A DNA stretch of 64,000 bases, taken from contig CAJUPQ010000008.1 of the NCBI GenBank assembly GCA_910588505.1, positions 6,495 through 70,494 on the forward strand. Direction: 5' to 3'. This DNA comes from an uncultured Hungatella sp. (GTDB lineage Bacteria > Bacillota > Clostridia > Lachnospirales > Lachnospiraceae). The notes beneath the pieces are model-generated. The model ran no database searches. It saw only the letters and a program-made list of their open reading frames with translations, and was not told the DNA's origin. The position numbers and the translations under genes are program-made. Below, one piece after another: positions 43,955 through 52,670 of the stretch (its first letter is position 1; each line of letters begins with the position of its first letter).

Positions 43955-45448
43955 TTATTTTAGCTGGAATCTTAAATCTGCCACCCCGATCTCATCGCCT
44001 GGCTGTATCAACGCGGTTCCGTTGGCGTCTAAGGGCCTGCCGTTAACAAACGTCCCGTTAGTGGAATTCAGATCCGTCACCCGGTATCCTTCCTCCGTCT
44101 CATCGATCCGGACATGGAGACGGCTGACTGTGCTTTTATCCAGCACATAGTCGCAAAGTCCTTCCTGCTTGCCGATGATAAAGGGGTAATAGGACAATAC
44201 AATATCACCCTCTCCGTCCCGGCTTACAAGACTTCTTACCGGCTTTTCTTCACTTTGGTTCCACAGCAGCACTGTACGCATTTCCTCCGCCTGGGAGACT
44301 GCCGACGTCGATGGTTCCTCTGTCTGCTCTTCTTCCGGCTCATCAAATATCATTTGCCACTGCCCCGGCCGAGAAGATACGTTTGGTTGGGGATTTTGAT
44401 TGCTGAACAATGGATTCAATCCTGATGCTTCATTAGATGTCTCTCTAAAAGATGTCTGTCTGTCAGTGTTAGATGATGTGTGTGTTAATGCTCTCTCACA
44501 GGAAGATCGACTGCAAGATGACAAACCATAGGATACTTTGCGAGAATCCTCTGTTCGATCTCGTTTTCTTGCGGCAAACCACTTAAACCAACCCAGGCTC
44601 CCTCCCAGCAGCAAAAGCGCGATTCCCGCTGCTCCTAAAAAGACCGCATATGGTATTAACCCATATCTTCCGGAAAAAAAACGGATCCCGGCTGCCAACA
44701 AGATCATAACAGAGCCCGGCAAAAGGTAAAGATAACTTATCCGCTCCGGAGAGCCTGCGCACTTCTGAACCTTTTCAGACGCATCTGTTTGTCCAGGCGC
44801 TATACCCGCAGTTTCCGGCGCTACCCCCTTTTTATCCCATGATTCTGTATTTTCTGGTTTCATTCTCTCACAGGTTTCCCCTTTATTTCGATACTCCATA
44901 TCTGGATAATTTTCCTTCATGACCCATCGCAGAAGATTGTCCAAACCATAATTCTCCTTCAGACTTTCGCGGTACAGCCCATAAATAAGGACCACAGCCT
45001 CTTTATCCTCGTGATCCGTGTTGCCCAAAAGATACTGTAAAAACAGGCTGAACTCCTCCGGAAAATCGCCCCTTTTCCCTGGGAGCAGGCAGAGAAACGG
45101 CTCATATTCTTCCGGATCCACATAAATGTAATCCGGATCCAGAAGGATCTGTTCCTCTGACAAAAGATAATCCTCCATTCTGGTCAGCGTCCGGGCGATC
45201 CCTAAAAGTAAGCCCCGGATCTGTACCGCGTTTATGGCCTTCTTCTCCAACATCCGGCTCAATGGCTGCTTTGACGTGATCTCATAGCAAAACCTGCACC
45301 GGTTATCCGACTTCTTTATGCGGAACTTTAACAATCCATCTATAGTATTTCCTATCATCATCCTGGCTTCATATCCCTGTTCCTGACTTTCCTCTGCCTG
45401 TATCATCAGATAATTCTGGCGCATCTCCCGCAGATACTCCACTTCCAT
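43955..45448 (-). CDS. DUF6382 and FHA domain membrane protein
   Basis: 497 residues from the ATG at 45448 (AAAGGGGAG site). The N-terminal DUF6382-like domain (about 1-170, YLMIQAEESQEQGYEARMMI and YIYVDPEEYEPFLCLLPGK) is followed by two membrane helices (about 230-280) with a basic flank, a Ser/Asn/Gln-rich linker, and a C-terminal FHA domain (about 415-497) with SRLHVRI and LNSTNGTFVNGRPL, the phosphothreonine-binding loops. No Ser/Thr kinase is in the window. As the last gene of the pilus operon it probably links assembly to phospho-signalling. Confidence 0.88.
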   Translation of the reverse strand: MEVEYLREMRQNYLMIQAEESQEQGYEARMMIGNTIDGLLKFRIKKSDNRCRFCYEITSKQPLSRMLEKKAINAVQIRGLLLGIARTLTRMEDYLLSEEQILLDPDYIYVDPEEYEPFLCLLPGKRGDFPEEFSLFLQYLLGNTDHEDKEAVVLIYGLYRESLKENYGLDNLLRWVMKENYPDMEYRNKGETCERMKPENTESWDKKGVAPETAGIAPGQTDASEKVQKCAGSPERISYLYLLPGSVMILLAAGIRFFSGRYGLIPYAVFLGAAGIALLLLGGSLGWFKWFAARKRDRTEDSRKVSYGLSSCSRSSCERALTHTSSNTDRQTSFRETSNEASGLNPLFSNQNPQPNVSSRPGQWQMIFDEPEEEQTEEPSTSAVSQAEEMRTVLLWNQSEEKPVRSLVSRDGEGDIVLSYYPFIIGKQEGLCDYVLDKSTVSRLHVRIDETEEGYRVTDLNSTNGTFVNGRPLDANGTALIQPGDEIGVADLRFQLK

Positions 45449-45455
45449 CCCTGCA

Positions 45456-45824
45456 TTACTCCCCTTTCCTGCTCTGCATCGCTTCGTCCTTCTCAAAAGC
45501 AGCTATTTTTCTCAACATCTCCTCTGGTTCATAGACTCCGGAAATGATCTCCTTTTCCCATGAACCTGTGTCTATATATCCCTTCACCTGATCTTTGTCT
45601 CTCTTTGCCTGCCCGTGGGGCAATGGCTTCTCCTGCCCCTCCTCCCCAAAGCGCAGCCGCTCCACAGCCCAATGAAGCTGCATGATCTTGGTGGTTTTTC
45701 CGCACTCAAAATATGCTGTCCGTATCAAAACAGCCAGAGACAAAAGAACCATGGCCATAATATAAGAAGCTTCCACCGTCATACTGGCAGAGATCCGGCG
45801 CGCCCCTGGGGCTTTTTCCATCAT
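45456..45824 (-). CDS. TadE-like pseudopilin, short
   Basis: 122 residues from the ATG at 45824 (GGAGGGG site), overlapping the prepilin peptidase stop by 4 bases. The N-terminus is a class III signal (ARRISASMTVEASYIMAMVL): basic residues, a possible cut after Ala, Glu at +5, then a membrane helix. Canonical signals have Gly at -1. The soluble part is charged. It is a minor pilin or pseudopilin of the Tad-like system. Confidence 0.75.
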   Translation of the reverse strand: MMEKAPGARRISASMTVEASYIMAMVLLSLAVLIRTAYFECGKTTKIMQLHWAVERLRFGEEGQEKPLPHGQAKRDKDQVKGYIDTGSWEKEIISGVYEPEEMLRKIAAFEKDEAMQSRKGE

Positions 45825-46249
45825 GGCAGCCCCTCCTTTGCCATCAGGATCCACGCCCCGATGGGCCACATGCAGGCCAGAAACGGCAGGGTGGCATTGG
45901 CTGTATTTTTTCCGATCCAATTTCCCCGCAGGATGATCCCCGCGCTCCAAAACCAGCTAACCGACAGACCTCCCAACAGCAGCAGCCAGATCTCCTCCCC
46001 TGTTAGATACCAGGCGCTTGCCAACAAAAACCAGCCGTCTCCCATTCCCACAGCCCCTCCTGTGACCCTGCTCACAAGCAGAAGCCCCATCCCGGCGGCC
46101 AGCCCCCGGATGTGACCAACCGGCCCGGTTATAAGGGCATAGACCATCCCCACGCCGCCGCAGACCGCCAAAACTCTGCAAGAAACCGTCCGCTCCCTCA
46201 GATCTGACACCGCCCCAATGGTCAGACATAAGAACCAGAACCACCGCAT
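45821..46249 (-). CDS. Second prepilin peptidase-like protein (A24)
   Basis: 142 residues with about five membrane helices. The two catalytic Asp of type IV leader peptidases are in VSDLRERTVS near the N-terminus and GMGDGWFLLA in the middle. It is shorter than the 179-residue A24 enzyme that opens this operon and is divergent from it. It lies between two TadE-like genes, so it may process these specifically. The start has GGGAGAAG. Confidence 0.8.
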   Translation of the reverse strand: MRWFWFLCLTIGAVSDLRERTVSCRVLAVCGGVGMVYALITGPVGHIRGLAAGMGLLLVSRVTGGAVGMGDGWFLLASAWYLTGEEIWLLLLGGLSVSWFWSAGIILRGNWIGKNTANATLPFLACMWPIGAWILMAKEGLP

Positions 46250-46286
46250 ATCCCTCTTCTCCCTTTCTCTGTAAATCTTAACCTCA

Positions 46287-47159
46287 TCATTGCTTTCCTG
46301 TCCCTGAACAGTAGGAACACGCCCCTAGATATTCCACCTCTAATTTTAAAACAGACCTGACATAGGCATTGATGGCCGAACAGGAAGCGCTGGTATGATA
46401 ATGTTCCCCAAAAGGCATGATATACACCGTCGCCGCGCTCTCATCCCTGCACCTTGCGCACGGCTGATACCGCCTTCCGTCCTGGCTCCTCCTATCCCCG
46501 ATATCCTTTATAGAAACAGCCGTCAGGTCATTGTGCAGGTAATGACAGGTGCGGCTTACATGGTAGCGGGTGCTGTTCTTCCCCACATAGACCACCGTGT
46601 TATCTTCCTCTCCGTCCCCCCTGTCCCCGTTTCGCCCCTCCTGTCCCACCCATGCCCTGCGAAAGCTTCTGTTGGTCTGCTTTACTGTTCTTTTGCCAAG
46701 GACGGAGAACGGCATCCTGATCTCATAGTCCACCATCAGATCTATGGTCTCTCCGTCCTTTAACAGGTTCGACCGCGCCAGCGACAGTTTCCGGACTGGC
46801 AGCTTCTCCATCCTTGTCCGCAGGGTCAGCTCCGCGTATCCATACGCGGCTGCGGCGCTTAACCCCTCCTTCTCCTCTGTATACTTTGACAAATAGGCTG
46901 TTTGCCCTATGTTCTCGCTGACATACTCTGCCGTGGCCTGAACCTGTCTGTGTACATCCATCACCTGAAAAAGCGTTATGAAAACAGCTCCCGCGTACAG
47001 AAACAGCGGCAGGACCAAAGCCGCCTCCAGTGTGAGACTGGCGGAGGCGCAGAGGGATGCCTTTTTTCCAGATATGCAAATTTTGATCATAAGGATTCGT
47101 ACTTGGAGAGTCACGCTTCGTTTTTTTGATTTCTTTTGAAATGAGCCGAAAAAAGGCAC
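46287..47159 (-). CDS. TadE/TadF-like pseudopilin with duplicated Cys-His motif
   Basis: 290 residues from a GTG at 47159 after GGAGGTGGAG; other starts lack a good site, so this is likely but not certain. A basic leader precedes a class III signal (CASASLTLEAALVLPLFLYA) with Glu at +5. The soluble domain follows to about residue 190. The C-terminal ~100 residues contain two similar units, YHVSRTCHYL...CARC and YHTSASCSAI...CSYC, probably metal-binding. Part of the Tad-like operon, following DUF5702. Confidence 0.78.
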   Translation of the reverse strand: MPFFGSFQKKSKKRSVTLQVRILMIKICISGKKASLCASASLTLEAALVLPLFLYAGAVFITLFQVMDVHRQVQATAEYVSENIGQTAYLSKYTEEKEGLSAAAAYGYAELTLRTRMEKLPVRKLSLARSNLLKDGETIDLMVDYEIRMPFSVLGKRTVKQTNRSFRRAWVGQEGRNGDRGDGEEDNTVVYVGKNSTRYHVSRTCHYLHNDLTAVSIKDIGDRRSQDGRRYQPCARCRDESAATVYIMPFGEHYHTSASCSAINAYVRSVLKLEVEYLGACSYCSGTGKQ

Positions 47160-47193
47160 CCTTCTCCACCTCCGCTTCTGTTTTTGATATGGA

Positions 47194-49116
47194 TTAATAT
47201 GCTTTCTCCCCTGCTGCCTCCAGGTAATATCCCTCCTGGCCATTGACCATGTTTTCCACAATAGGCAGCCCAAAAAACATATGTTTTCCACACGCCTTTG
47301 CCCGGATATCCACACCATAAGCGCAGTTCTCCATCCGAAATCCCGGCTCCTGACGCCGGATATTCATCTGCATCACATCCAGCATCCTCATATGCTTTGT
47401 CTGAGGATCCGTTTTCAGGAGGAGCAGTTTCAGGTATTGCTCATAGGTAAATCCCCGCTCTGTATTGTCCTCTCCTGCCCCGGCATCCATCATCTGCCCC
47501 CGCCCCATGTTCAGGATATTGTCCAGACTTGTAGTCCAGTCGCCTTTCTGCTTCCACAGGGGTACTTTTTTGCCGGCCATCAGCCTTCGCAGATCCTGGA
47601 TCGATTCCCCCATAGCCCACACGCCCATGACCACGCAGGCCACGATCTTGACCAAAGGCGCCAGCCCGGTAACTCCCGTGATCGCGGCTGCCAAGGCTTC
47701 CGCCTCCTGCCGCTTTCCCGGGTCAGATAAAATATGGATCAGGTTCATGCCCTCCCTGACGGCAAACAGCTCTGTCACCGTCTTTTCCAGGTTCTCCCGA
47801 TCCGTCCCTCCTCCGTGCAGAAGATATTCCAGTTCATACCGGATGGGATGTTTGTCCTCGCTTAAGGCATTTGTAAAAAATCGGCCGCAGTATTCGTTTA
47901 TCAGCACTCGCTCTGCCAGACTGTTTCCTGCTGTTCCCACCTGCCCCTTAGAGCCTGCTGCCATGCTGCCGGAAGGAAGATCCGTCTTCGGAAGGACTGC
48001 CCCGGAGATCGTGGTCCCAGCAGGCATCACCGCTTCCACCAGACCGCCTTCTGCCAGCTGCCTCACTTGGTCCAGAAGCTTCTGTTTCTCCTTATCACCG
48101 GAAGAAGGATTGCGGGCAAGGCCGCTGTTCTTATATCCGTGCCTCCAATGATCCGCAGCAGCAGCCAGGGCCAGCTCCTGATCTCCTTCCTCCTCAAGCT
48201 CCTCCTGATGTTCCACACAGTCTTCCACCAGCTGTTCCGTCTCATCCAGAAGGCTCAGGTTATGATCTGCCCATGTTTCCCACCCGGCAAACTCCCGCCG
48301 CCTCTCGCCGTCCTGGGCAAGATAGGCGTCATAGGGATTCCACTGCTGTCTAAAAAGCTGTTCCCGATCCTCCTGCAGATCGCCGCTTACCTCATCCACC
48401 TTTAACCAGGACTGCTGATTTTTGGCCGAAAGCGCCTGGGCCTGCTTCTCATACTGCCTCATCAGGCCGGGGTACTTGCCTGCCGTCTTTCTGTAATCTT
48501 TGGCCGCCCGGAAAAATCCTCTGTTGTCATCTCCCTCCAGGGCCTGGGCGATCTCCTGGCAGAGACGCTCCTGCTCCTGAATGTTGCGTATCAGTTTATC
48601 GACTGCCTGCTCCAGTTTTCTCGCTTCCTTCTCCTGACCGTCATAGATGCCTGACAGCGTGTGAACGCTGGACGCTTCTGCCACATCTCTGAAAAACGAC
48701 TCTCCCTGCTCCGGCTCCACAAAAAGCTTCGTCACCGCTCCCAGCTCCATAAAGCTTAGGACTTCTTCTGCCAAAAGATCACCCTCCCTGTCGCTGATCC
48801 CCACCAGCCTGGTCACCTCCACGGATTCCAGGTTCATAGGATACCAGTTATTCACGGACAGGTATTCCTGAATATAGCTCTCCAGATTTTGGACGATCTC
48901 CTCCTCTTTCCCGTATTCCAGGGCAAACACCCGGTACTCCTCCCAGAGGCGGCGGTGATAACGGCTGAACAGCGTATCCAGCGCTCCTCCTGCGGCCACC
49001 TGGAAGTAGTATCTGGAACCGGCCGTTCTGGCCGATTCCAGCATGACGCATAGGAGCGCCCATATACACAGCAGACACATACTTAAGAACACGGTGATCT
49101 GTCCGCTTTTCTTCAT
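47194..49116 (-). CDS. DUF5702 protein, TadG-like
   Basis: 640 residues. A short N-terminus (MKKSGQITVFLSMCLLCIWA) enters a single membrane helix, as in TadG/DUF5702 proteins. The long outer region is largely helical and coiled (EKEARKLEQAVDKLIRNIQ, LLDETEQLVEDCVEHQEELE), with a second hydrophobic stretch near residue 500 (LAPLVKIVACVVMGVWAM). It is probably a structural or anchoring component of the pilus. The start overlaps the flp stop (TGATG). Confidence 0.83.
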   Translation of the reverse strand: MKKSGQITVFLSMCLLCIWALLCVMLESARTAGSRYYFQVAAGGALDTLFSRYHRRLWEEYRVFALEYGKEEEIVQNLESYIQEYLSVNNWYPMNLESVEVTRLVGISDREGDLLAEEVLSFMELGAVTKLFVEPEQGESFFRDVAEASSVHTLSGIYDGQEKEARKLEQAVDKLIRNIQEQERLCQEIAQALEGDDNRGFFRAAKDYRKTAGKYPGLMRQYEKQAQALSAKNQQSWLKVDEVSGDLQEDREQLFRQQWNPYDAYLAQDGERRREFAGWETWADHNLSLLDETEQLVEDCVEHQEELEEEGDQELALAAAADHWRHGYKNSGLARNPSSGDKEKQKLLDQVRQLAEGGLVEAVMPAGTTISGAVLPKTDLPSGSMAAGSKGQVGTAGNSLAERVLINEYCGRFFTNALSEDKHPIRYELEYLLHGGGTDRENLEKTVTELFAVREGMNLIHILSDPGKRQEAEALAAAITGVTGLAPLVKIVACVVMGVWAMGESIQDLRRLMAGKKVPLWKQKGDWTTSLDNILNMGRGQMMDAGAGEDNTERGFTYEQYLKLLLLKTDPQTKHMRMLDVMQMNIRRQEPGFRMENCAYGVDIRAKACGKHMFFGLPIVENMVNGQEGYYLEAAGEKAY

Positions 49117-49292
49117 CAGTACACCTCTTTGGTCTGTTTCTCGATCTCCTTAAAGATCCCGTCCAGCAATGTGGTGATCTGTTTCTTAAAGATGATCACC
49201 AATCCCACCAGGACCACCAGGATCAGCACTACCTCAATAACTCCGATACCGTCTTCCTCAACCCAAAACGCTGTCAATTCTTCTCGCATCAT
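49116..49292 (-). CDS. flp: Flp-type IVb pilin
   Basis: 58 residues, too short for most gene calls. Start ATG at 49292 after AGGAGGAACTT (a second ATG follows at once). The sequence has the Flp layout: short leader ending in VEEDG, then IGVIEVVLILVVLVGLVIIF, so cutting after Gly puts Glu at +5 (G/XXXXEV, against G/XXXXEY in classical Flp). A short basic and polar tail follows. It is the likely major pilin of this cluster. Its stop overlaps the DUF5702 start, and a 66-bp hairpin element lies just upstream. Confidence 0.88.
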   Translation of the reverse strand: MMREELTAFWVEEDGIGVIEVVLILVVLVGLVIIFKKQITTLLDGIFKEIEKQTKEVY

Positions 49293-49310
49293 AAGTTCCT
49301 CCTCTTTTCT

Positions 49311-49386
49311 CTTCTACTGCCATTACGCTTTCCCACGGTCAGCGCGGTAAACGCGCAGACCCGTCTGAGCGGTTACCTTCTACTGC
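49311..49386. repeat. 66-bp hairpin repeat element, copy B
   Basis: Second copy of the element at 11692-11765. The core has the same inverted repeats (CAGACGGGTCTG and GCGCGTTTACCGCGC on the minus strand) with loop changes but kept stems. Flanking 10-base direct repeats CTTCTACTGC lie at 49311-49320 and 49377-49386, 66 bases apart. The right one carries the TadC-like stop codon. It lies between the TadC-like gene and flp. Confidence 0.85.
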
Positions 49387-50618
49387 ACTGCCAGCAGCGC
49401 CGGGACCATGATGATCACCATCACCACTGCCAGCATCAAAAACAGCGGTATCAGCAGCCTGGTGCCGGCTTCCTCTCCCAGACGTCTCGCCGTGTGTTTC
49501 TGTTCCTCCCACGCGGCGGTCATCTCCTGTTCCAACAGCTGCTGCAGATTTTTTGTTCCTGTTCTCCGGTTTTGCTCCAAAAGACTGCTTAATTTCATAT
49601 AGGGCTGCAGATTACACCGCCTTCCAAATGCGTCAATGGCCTTTCCCTCCGGTTCTCCGTACTGGATCTGGCGCAGTGTAAACGCCATCTCCTCATAGGC
49701 GGGACGGACCGGGCTTCCATGGCTCTCTTTCCTCGCCTCATACCCCCGCGTTATGCACTCCCAGGCTCTCTGCACCGTAAGCCCGGCTCCTATGTACACC
49801 ATAAGCTGGTATACCACATCCGCGTAATCCAACAATAGCATCTGTTGTCTCTGCTTTTTCTTATTCTCCTCCTTTGTCTTTTCCTGTCCGTAAAACAAGA
49901 CCGCCAACGCCACCCCCAGAACCGGAAGAACCCGATAATCCGAAGCCCCGGCGTCCCGGTAGCGTAGTTCCTCCCCCTTATATTCCCTTGGGAGCATAAC
50001 TCGCTCCTGAAAGGGTTGTTCCTGATCTGACTTTTGTATCAGCTGCCGCAGTTCTTCTGCCTTCTTTTCTCTTTCGCTCTGAACTGCCGGCCAGATCCGC
50101 AGTCTGATCTCTCCCTCCTTCTCATACACGCCGTCCGTCAGGGTCGCCGCCAGGACTGCCCAGATCCCCTCCGGCCCTATATCTTCTGCTGTGATCTGCC
50201 CGTAGGAATCCACCACCTCCGGATCCCTGCTCTGCCATACTGCCCGGATCCCGGTTCCGTCAAAGGAAGTCACAAGGTTCAGATCTGTTCTGACCTGATC
50301 CAGAGATTCGTTCTCCCCCAAGATCCGCTCCGGCAGCTGATCAAACAGCTCTTCCATCACTTCACAGGCCATGGCTTCCTCATATTGTACCGGCCCGATA
50401 TCCACAGTACATGTCACTGGTTCTCCAAAATCCCCGTCCACAATAAGGTCATAGCGTCTGCTGTCCTCCCCGTAACCGCCTCGTTCCAGATATCCCTGGC
50501 TTAACGGGCCGCCTGTGTATTCTCCATACACGGCGATCCCAAAAAGCAAAAGACTTCCCCCAATGCTGAGGATCTGCTTTTTCCACCTGCATGCCCTCAC
50601 TGTCCACATCCCTGCCAT
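49380..50618 (-). CDS. TadC-like type II secretion F protein with added outer domain
   Basis: 412 residues from the ATG at 50618, 6 bases after the TadB-like stop (AGGAAG site). A membrane helix near residues 15-33 leads into a beta-rich domain of about 180 residues (YDLIVDGDFGEPVTCTVDIG ... GEIRLRIW), probably outside the membrane. After a hydrophobic segment near 235-250 comes the T2SSF domain (QMLLLDYADVVYQLMVYIGA, LQPYMKLSSLLEQNRRTGTK) and a final membrane helix. Ordinary TadC lacks the large inserted domain. Confidence 0.85.
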   Translation of the reverse strand: MAGMWTVRACRWKKQILSIGGSLLLFGIAVYGEYTGGPLSQGYLERGGYGEDSRRYDLIVDGDFGEPVTCTVDIGPVQYEEAMACEVMEELFDQLPERILGENESLDQVRTDLNLVTSFDGTGIRAVWQSRDPEVVDSYGQITAEDIGPEGIWAVLAATLTDGVYEKEGEIRLRIWPAVQSEREKKAEELRQLIQKSDQEQPFQERVMLPREYKGEELRYRDAGASDYRVLPVLGVALAVLFYGQEKTKEENKKKQRQQMLLLDYADVVYQLMVYIGAGLTVQRAWECITRGYEARKESHGSPVRPAYEEMAFTLRQIQYGEPEGKAIDAFGRRCNLQPYMKLSSLLEQNRRTGTKNLQQLLEQEMTAAWEEQKHTARRLGEEAGTRLLIPLFLMLAVVMVIIMVPALLAVQ

Positions 50619-50626
50619 AGCGCTTC

Positions 50627-51367
50627 CTACCCAATGGGGATGTCCAGGATCTTCCGAGACAGATAGCAAGACAACAGGTACATGGCAAGACATCCGCTCA
50701 TAACGAGCCGGCCAAAGACCGTCTCATACATCACCGCAAAGAACCCGGGGGAGGTGGCGTCTATGTAGAGGATCATCAGAAAGGGGATGACCATCATCAC
50801 CTTCTGCTCAAATTGAACCGATGCGGACATGGTGCGGATCTCCTCCTTTACCTGGCTTTTGTCTTCCATGATAGATACCGTATGGCAGATAACCGGCGTC
50901 AACTGACCGCCGCTGCGCTTGGCGATCTGAAAGATCTGGGAAAAACGTTCTGCCTCTTCCAGGCCGCTGCGCCTTGCAAAGTCCTGGATCACCTGTTCCA
51001 CGGAACGGTTTAAGTTCATCTGCTCCCGCATATATACAAACTCCCGCACGATCATCTCCTCCGGCCCGTAAAGCTGTTCTAGCTCCCCGCAGCCTGCGAT
51101 AATGGCATTTTCCGCCGAGTAGCCCGCGTGGAGCAAACCAGCCAGAATCCCTATAGCCTCTTTAAACTGCTGTTCCAGACAGAGAAGCCTTTTCTCTCTC
51201 CAGGACTTCTGATAGATCCACAGATATCCGCAGGCCGGGATCAGCAGCAGCGCAAACGCCGCCATGCTGCGGTAAAACCCATATGCCACAATAGCAGCCA
51301 TGAAAACTCCCTGGCAGACTCCCATGATCCGGCAGCGGACTCCCATAGGACCGATCACATCCGGCAC
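50627..51367 (-). CDS. tadB: TadB-like type II secretion F protein
   Basis: About 246 residues from a GTG at 51367, right after the TadA stop. The frame stays open 198 bases further into tadA, but that part is an Arg/Lys-rich shadow, so the true start could also be the ATG at 51346. Two membrane helices lie near the N-terminus. The cytoplasmic T2SSF domain (FKEAIGILAGLLHAGYSAEN, IFQIAKRSGGQLTPVICHTV) and two C-terminal helices follow. It forms the inner-membrane platform with TadC. Confidence 0.85.
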   Translation of the reverse strand: MPDVIGPMGVRCRIMGVCQGVFMAAIVAYGFYRSMAAFALLLIPACGYLWIYQKSWREKRLLCLEQQFKEAIGILAGLLHAGYSAENAIIAGCGELEQLYGPEEMIVREFVYMREQMNLNRSVEQVIQDFARRSGLEEAERFSQIFQIAKRSGGQLTPVICHTVSIMEDKSQVKEEIRTMSASVQFEQKVMMVIPFLMILYIDATSPGFFAVMYETVFGRLVMSGCLAMYLLSCYLSRKILDIPIG

Positions 51368-51368
51368 A

Positions 51369-52670
51369 TTACAGAGTTTCCCCTGCTGTCCGAAGCTTTT
51401 CCTGATGCCGAAGTTCTCCTTTCTTTTGAAGATTCCCGGCCACAGCTTTTTCCTGTTTCGCGTACCCTCTCCTTCCTCTTTCCTCTTCTGGTTCACTCCC
51501 GGCGCTTCCCTCACCCTCCTCCTGGAATTCATAGAGAGTGTGGAGCCGGATCTCTCCTTTTTCATAACCGTCCACCTCCGTAATCCACAATACCTTTCTG
51601 CTCCTGTCCCGCAGCCGCCCCAGATGGATCAGCACATCCAGAGCCGAGGCGATCTGACTTCGGATGGCCTCCAGCGGCAGATCCGCTCCCATAAGAACCA
51701 TGGTTTCCAGCCGGGCAAGCATGTCCGCCGGGCTGTTGCCGTGGCCGGTGCTTAAGCCGCCGTCGTGACCGGTATTAAAGCTGTTGAGAAGCTCCAGGGC
51801 CTCCTTTCCCCTGACCTCCCCCACCACGATCCTGTCGGGATTCATCCGAAGGGATGCCCGTATCAGATCTCCGATGGTAATCGCGCCCTCACCCTGAGGG
51901 TTGGCCGTGCGGGTCTCCAGGCGTATCAGGTTTTTGACCTGCTGGATCTGCAGCTCCGCCGAATCTTCTATGGTAATTACCCGCTCTCCCTTTGGAATAT
52001 AAGCGGAAAGCGCATTTAAAAAAGTGGTCTTGCCGGAATTAGTCCCGCCGCTTATAAAGATGTTGTATCCGGATCTCACCAATTTTTTCAGAAGATCCGC
52101 CGCCTCACGGCTTATGGTCCTGCCTTCGATCAGCATCTCCATAGTGATCTTCCTGGGAAACTTGCGGATCGTCACCACAGGCCCGTCCAGGGAGACAGGC
52201 GGAAGCACCACATGGACCCTGGAGCCATCAGGCAGCCGCGCGTCCGCTATAGGGGACGCCACATTCACAGTCCGGTTCACCCTGCTGACCATCTGCTGGA
52301 TCATATCCTCTAACTGTTCCTGAGAGTCAAACTCCTGGTCCCAAAGCTCCATGTTCCCTTTCCGCTCCATAAAAATATGTCTGGGACCATTTATCATCAC
52401 TTCCGTGATCTCCGGGTCATCCAGAAGCTGCTGCAGGATGTCCAGCTTGCGGAAGGAATTAAACAGGCCTGTCCGAAGCTCGATCCGCTCTTTTAAAGGA
52501 AGATACTCCTCCTCTCCCTTCTCAAAGATCAGCCTGTCAATGATCTCATACAATTCCTCGTCGCTGGTTTCCCTGCTGCTATTTACCTCCTCCCGAATCA
52601 GCCGCCTTAACCCCTCCCGGATCCCTCTGGCGCTGCCAGGGTCCTCTTCTTTCCGTCTCGTCATTTCCAT
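51369..52670 (-). CDS. tadA: TadA/CpaF-type pilus assembly ATPase
   Basis: 433 residues. N-terminal helical domain, then the GspE/VirB11-type ATPase with Walker A (ISGGTNSGKTTFLNALSAY), Asp box (ERVITIEDSAELQIQ), Walker B (RMNPDRIVVGEVRGKEAL) and His box (TGHDGGLSTGHGNSPADML). It powers pilus assembly from the cytoplasm. The C-terminal tail is charged and low complexity. The start overlaps the TadZ stop by 10 bases and has GGAG ahead. Confidence 0.95.
   Translation of the reverse strand: MEMTRRKEEDPGSARGIREGLRRLIREEVNSSRETSDEELYEIIDRLIFEKGEEEYLPLKERIELRTGLFNSFRKLDILQQLLDDPEITEVMINGPRHIFMERKGNMELWDQEFDSQEQLEDMIQQMVSRVNRTVNVASPIADARLPDGSRVHVVLPPVSLDGPVVTIRKFPRKITMEMLIEGRTISREAADLLKKLVRSGYNIFISGGTNSGKTTFLNALSAYIPKGERVITIEDSAELQIQQVKNLIRLETRTANPQGEGAITIGDLIRASLRMNPDRIVVGEVRGKEALELLNSFNTGHDGGLSTGHGNSPADMLARLETMVLMGADLPLEAIRSQIASALDVLIHLGRLRDRSRKVLWITEVDGYEKGEIRLHTLYEFQEEGEGSAGSEPEEERGRRGYAKQEKAVAGNLQKKGELRHQEKLRTAGETL

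Noticed and set aside
51368..51565. N-terminal extension of the TadB-like protein over the tadA end
   Set aside because: A 197-base overlap would be needed; the residues are low-complexity basic and look like a shadow of tadA.
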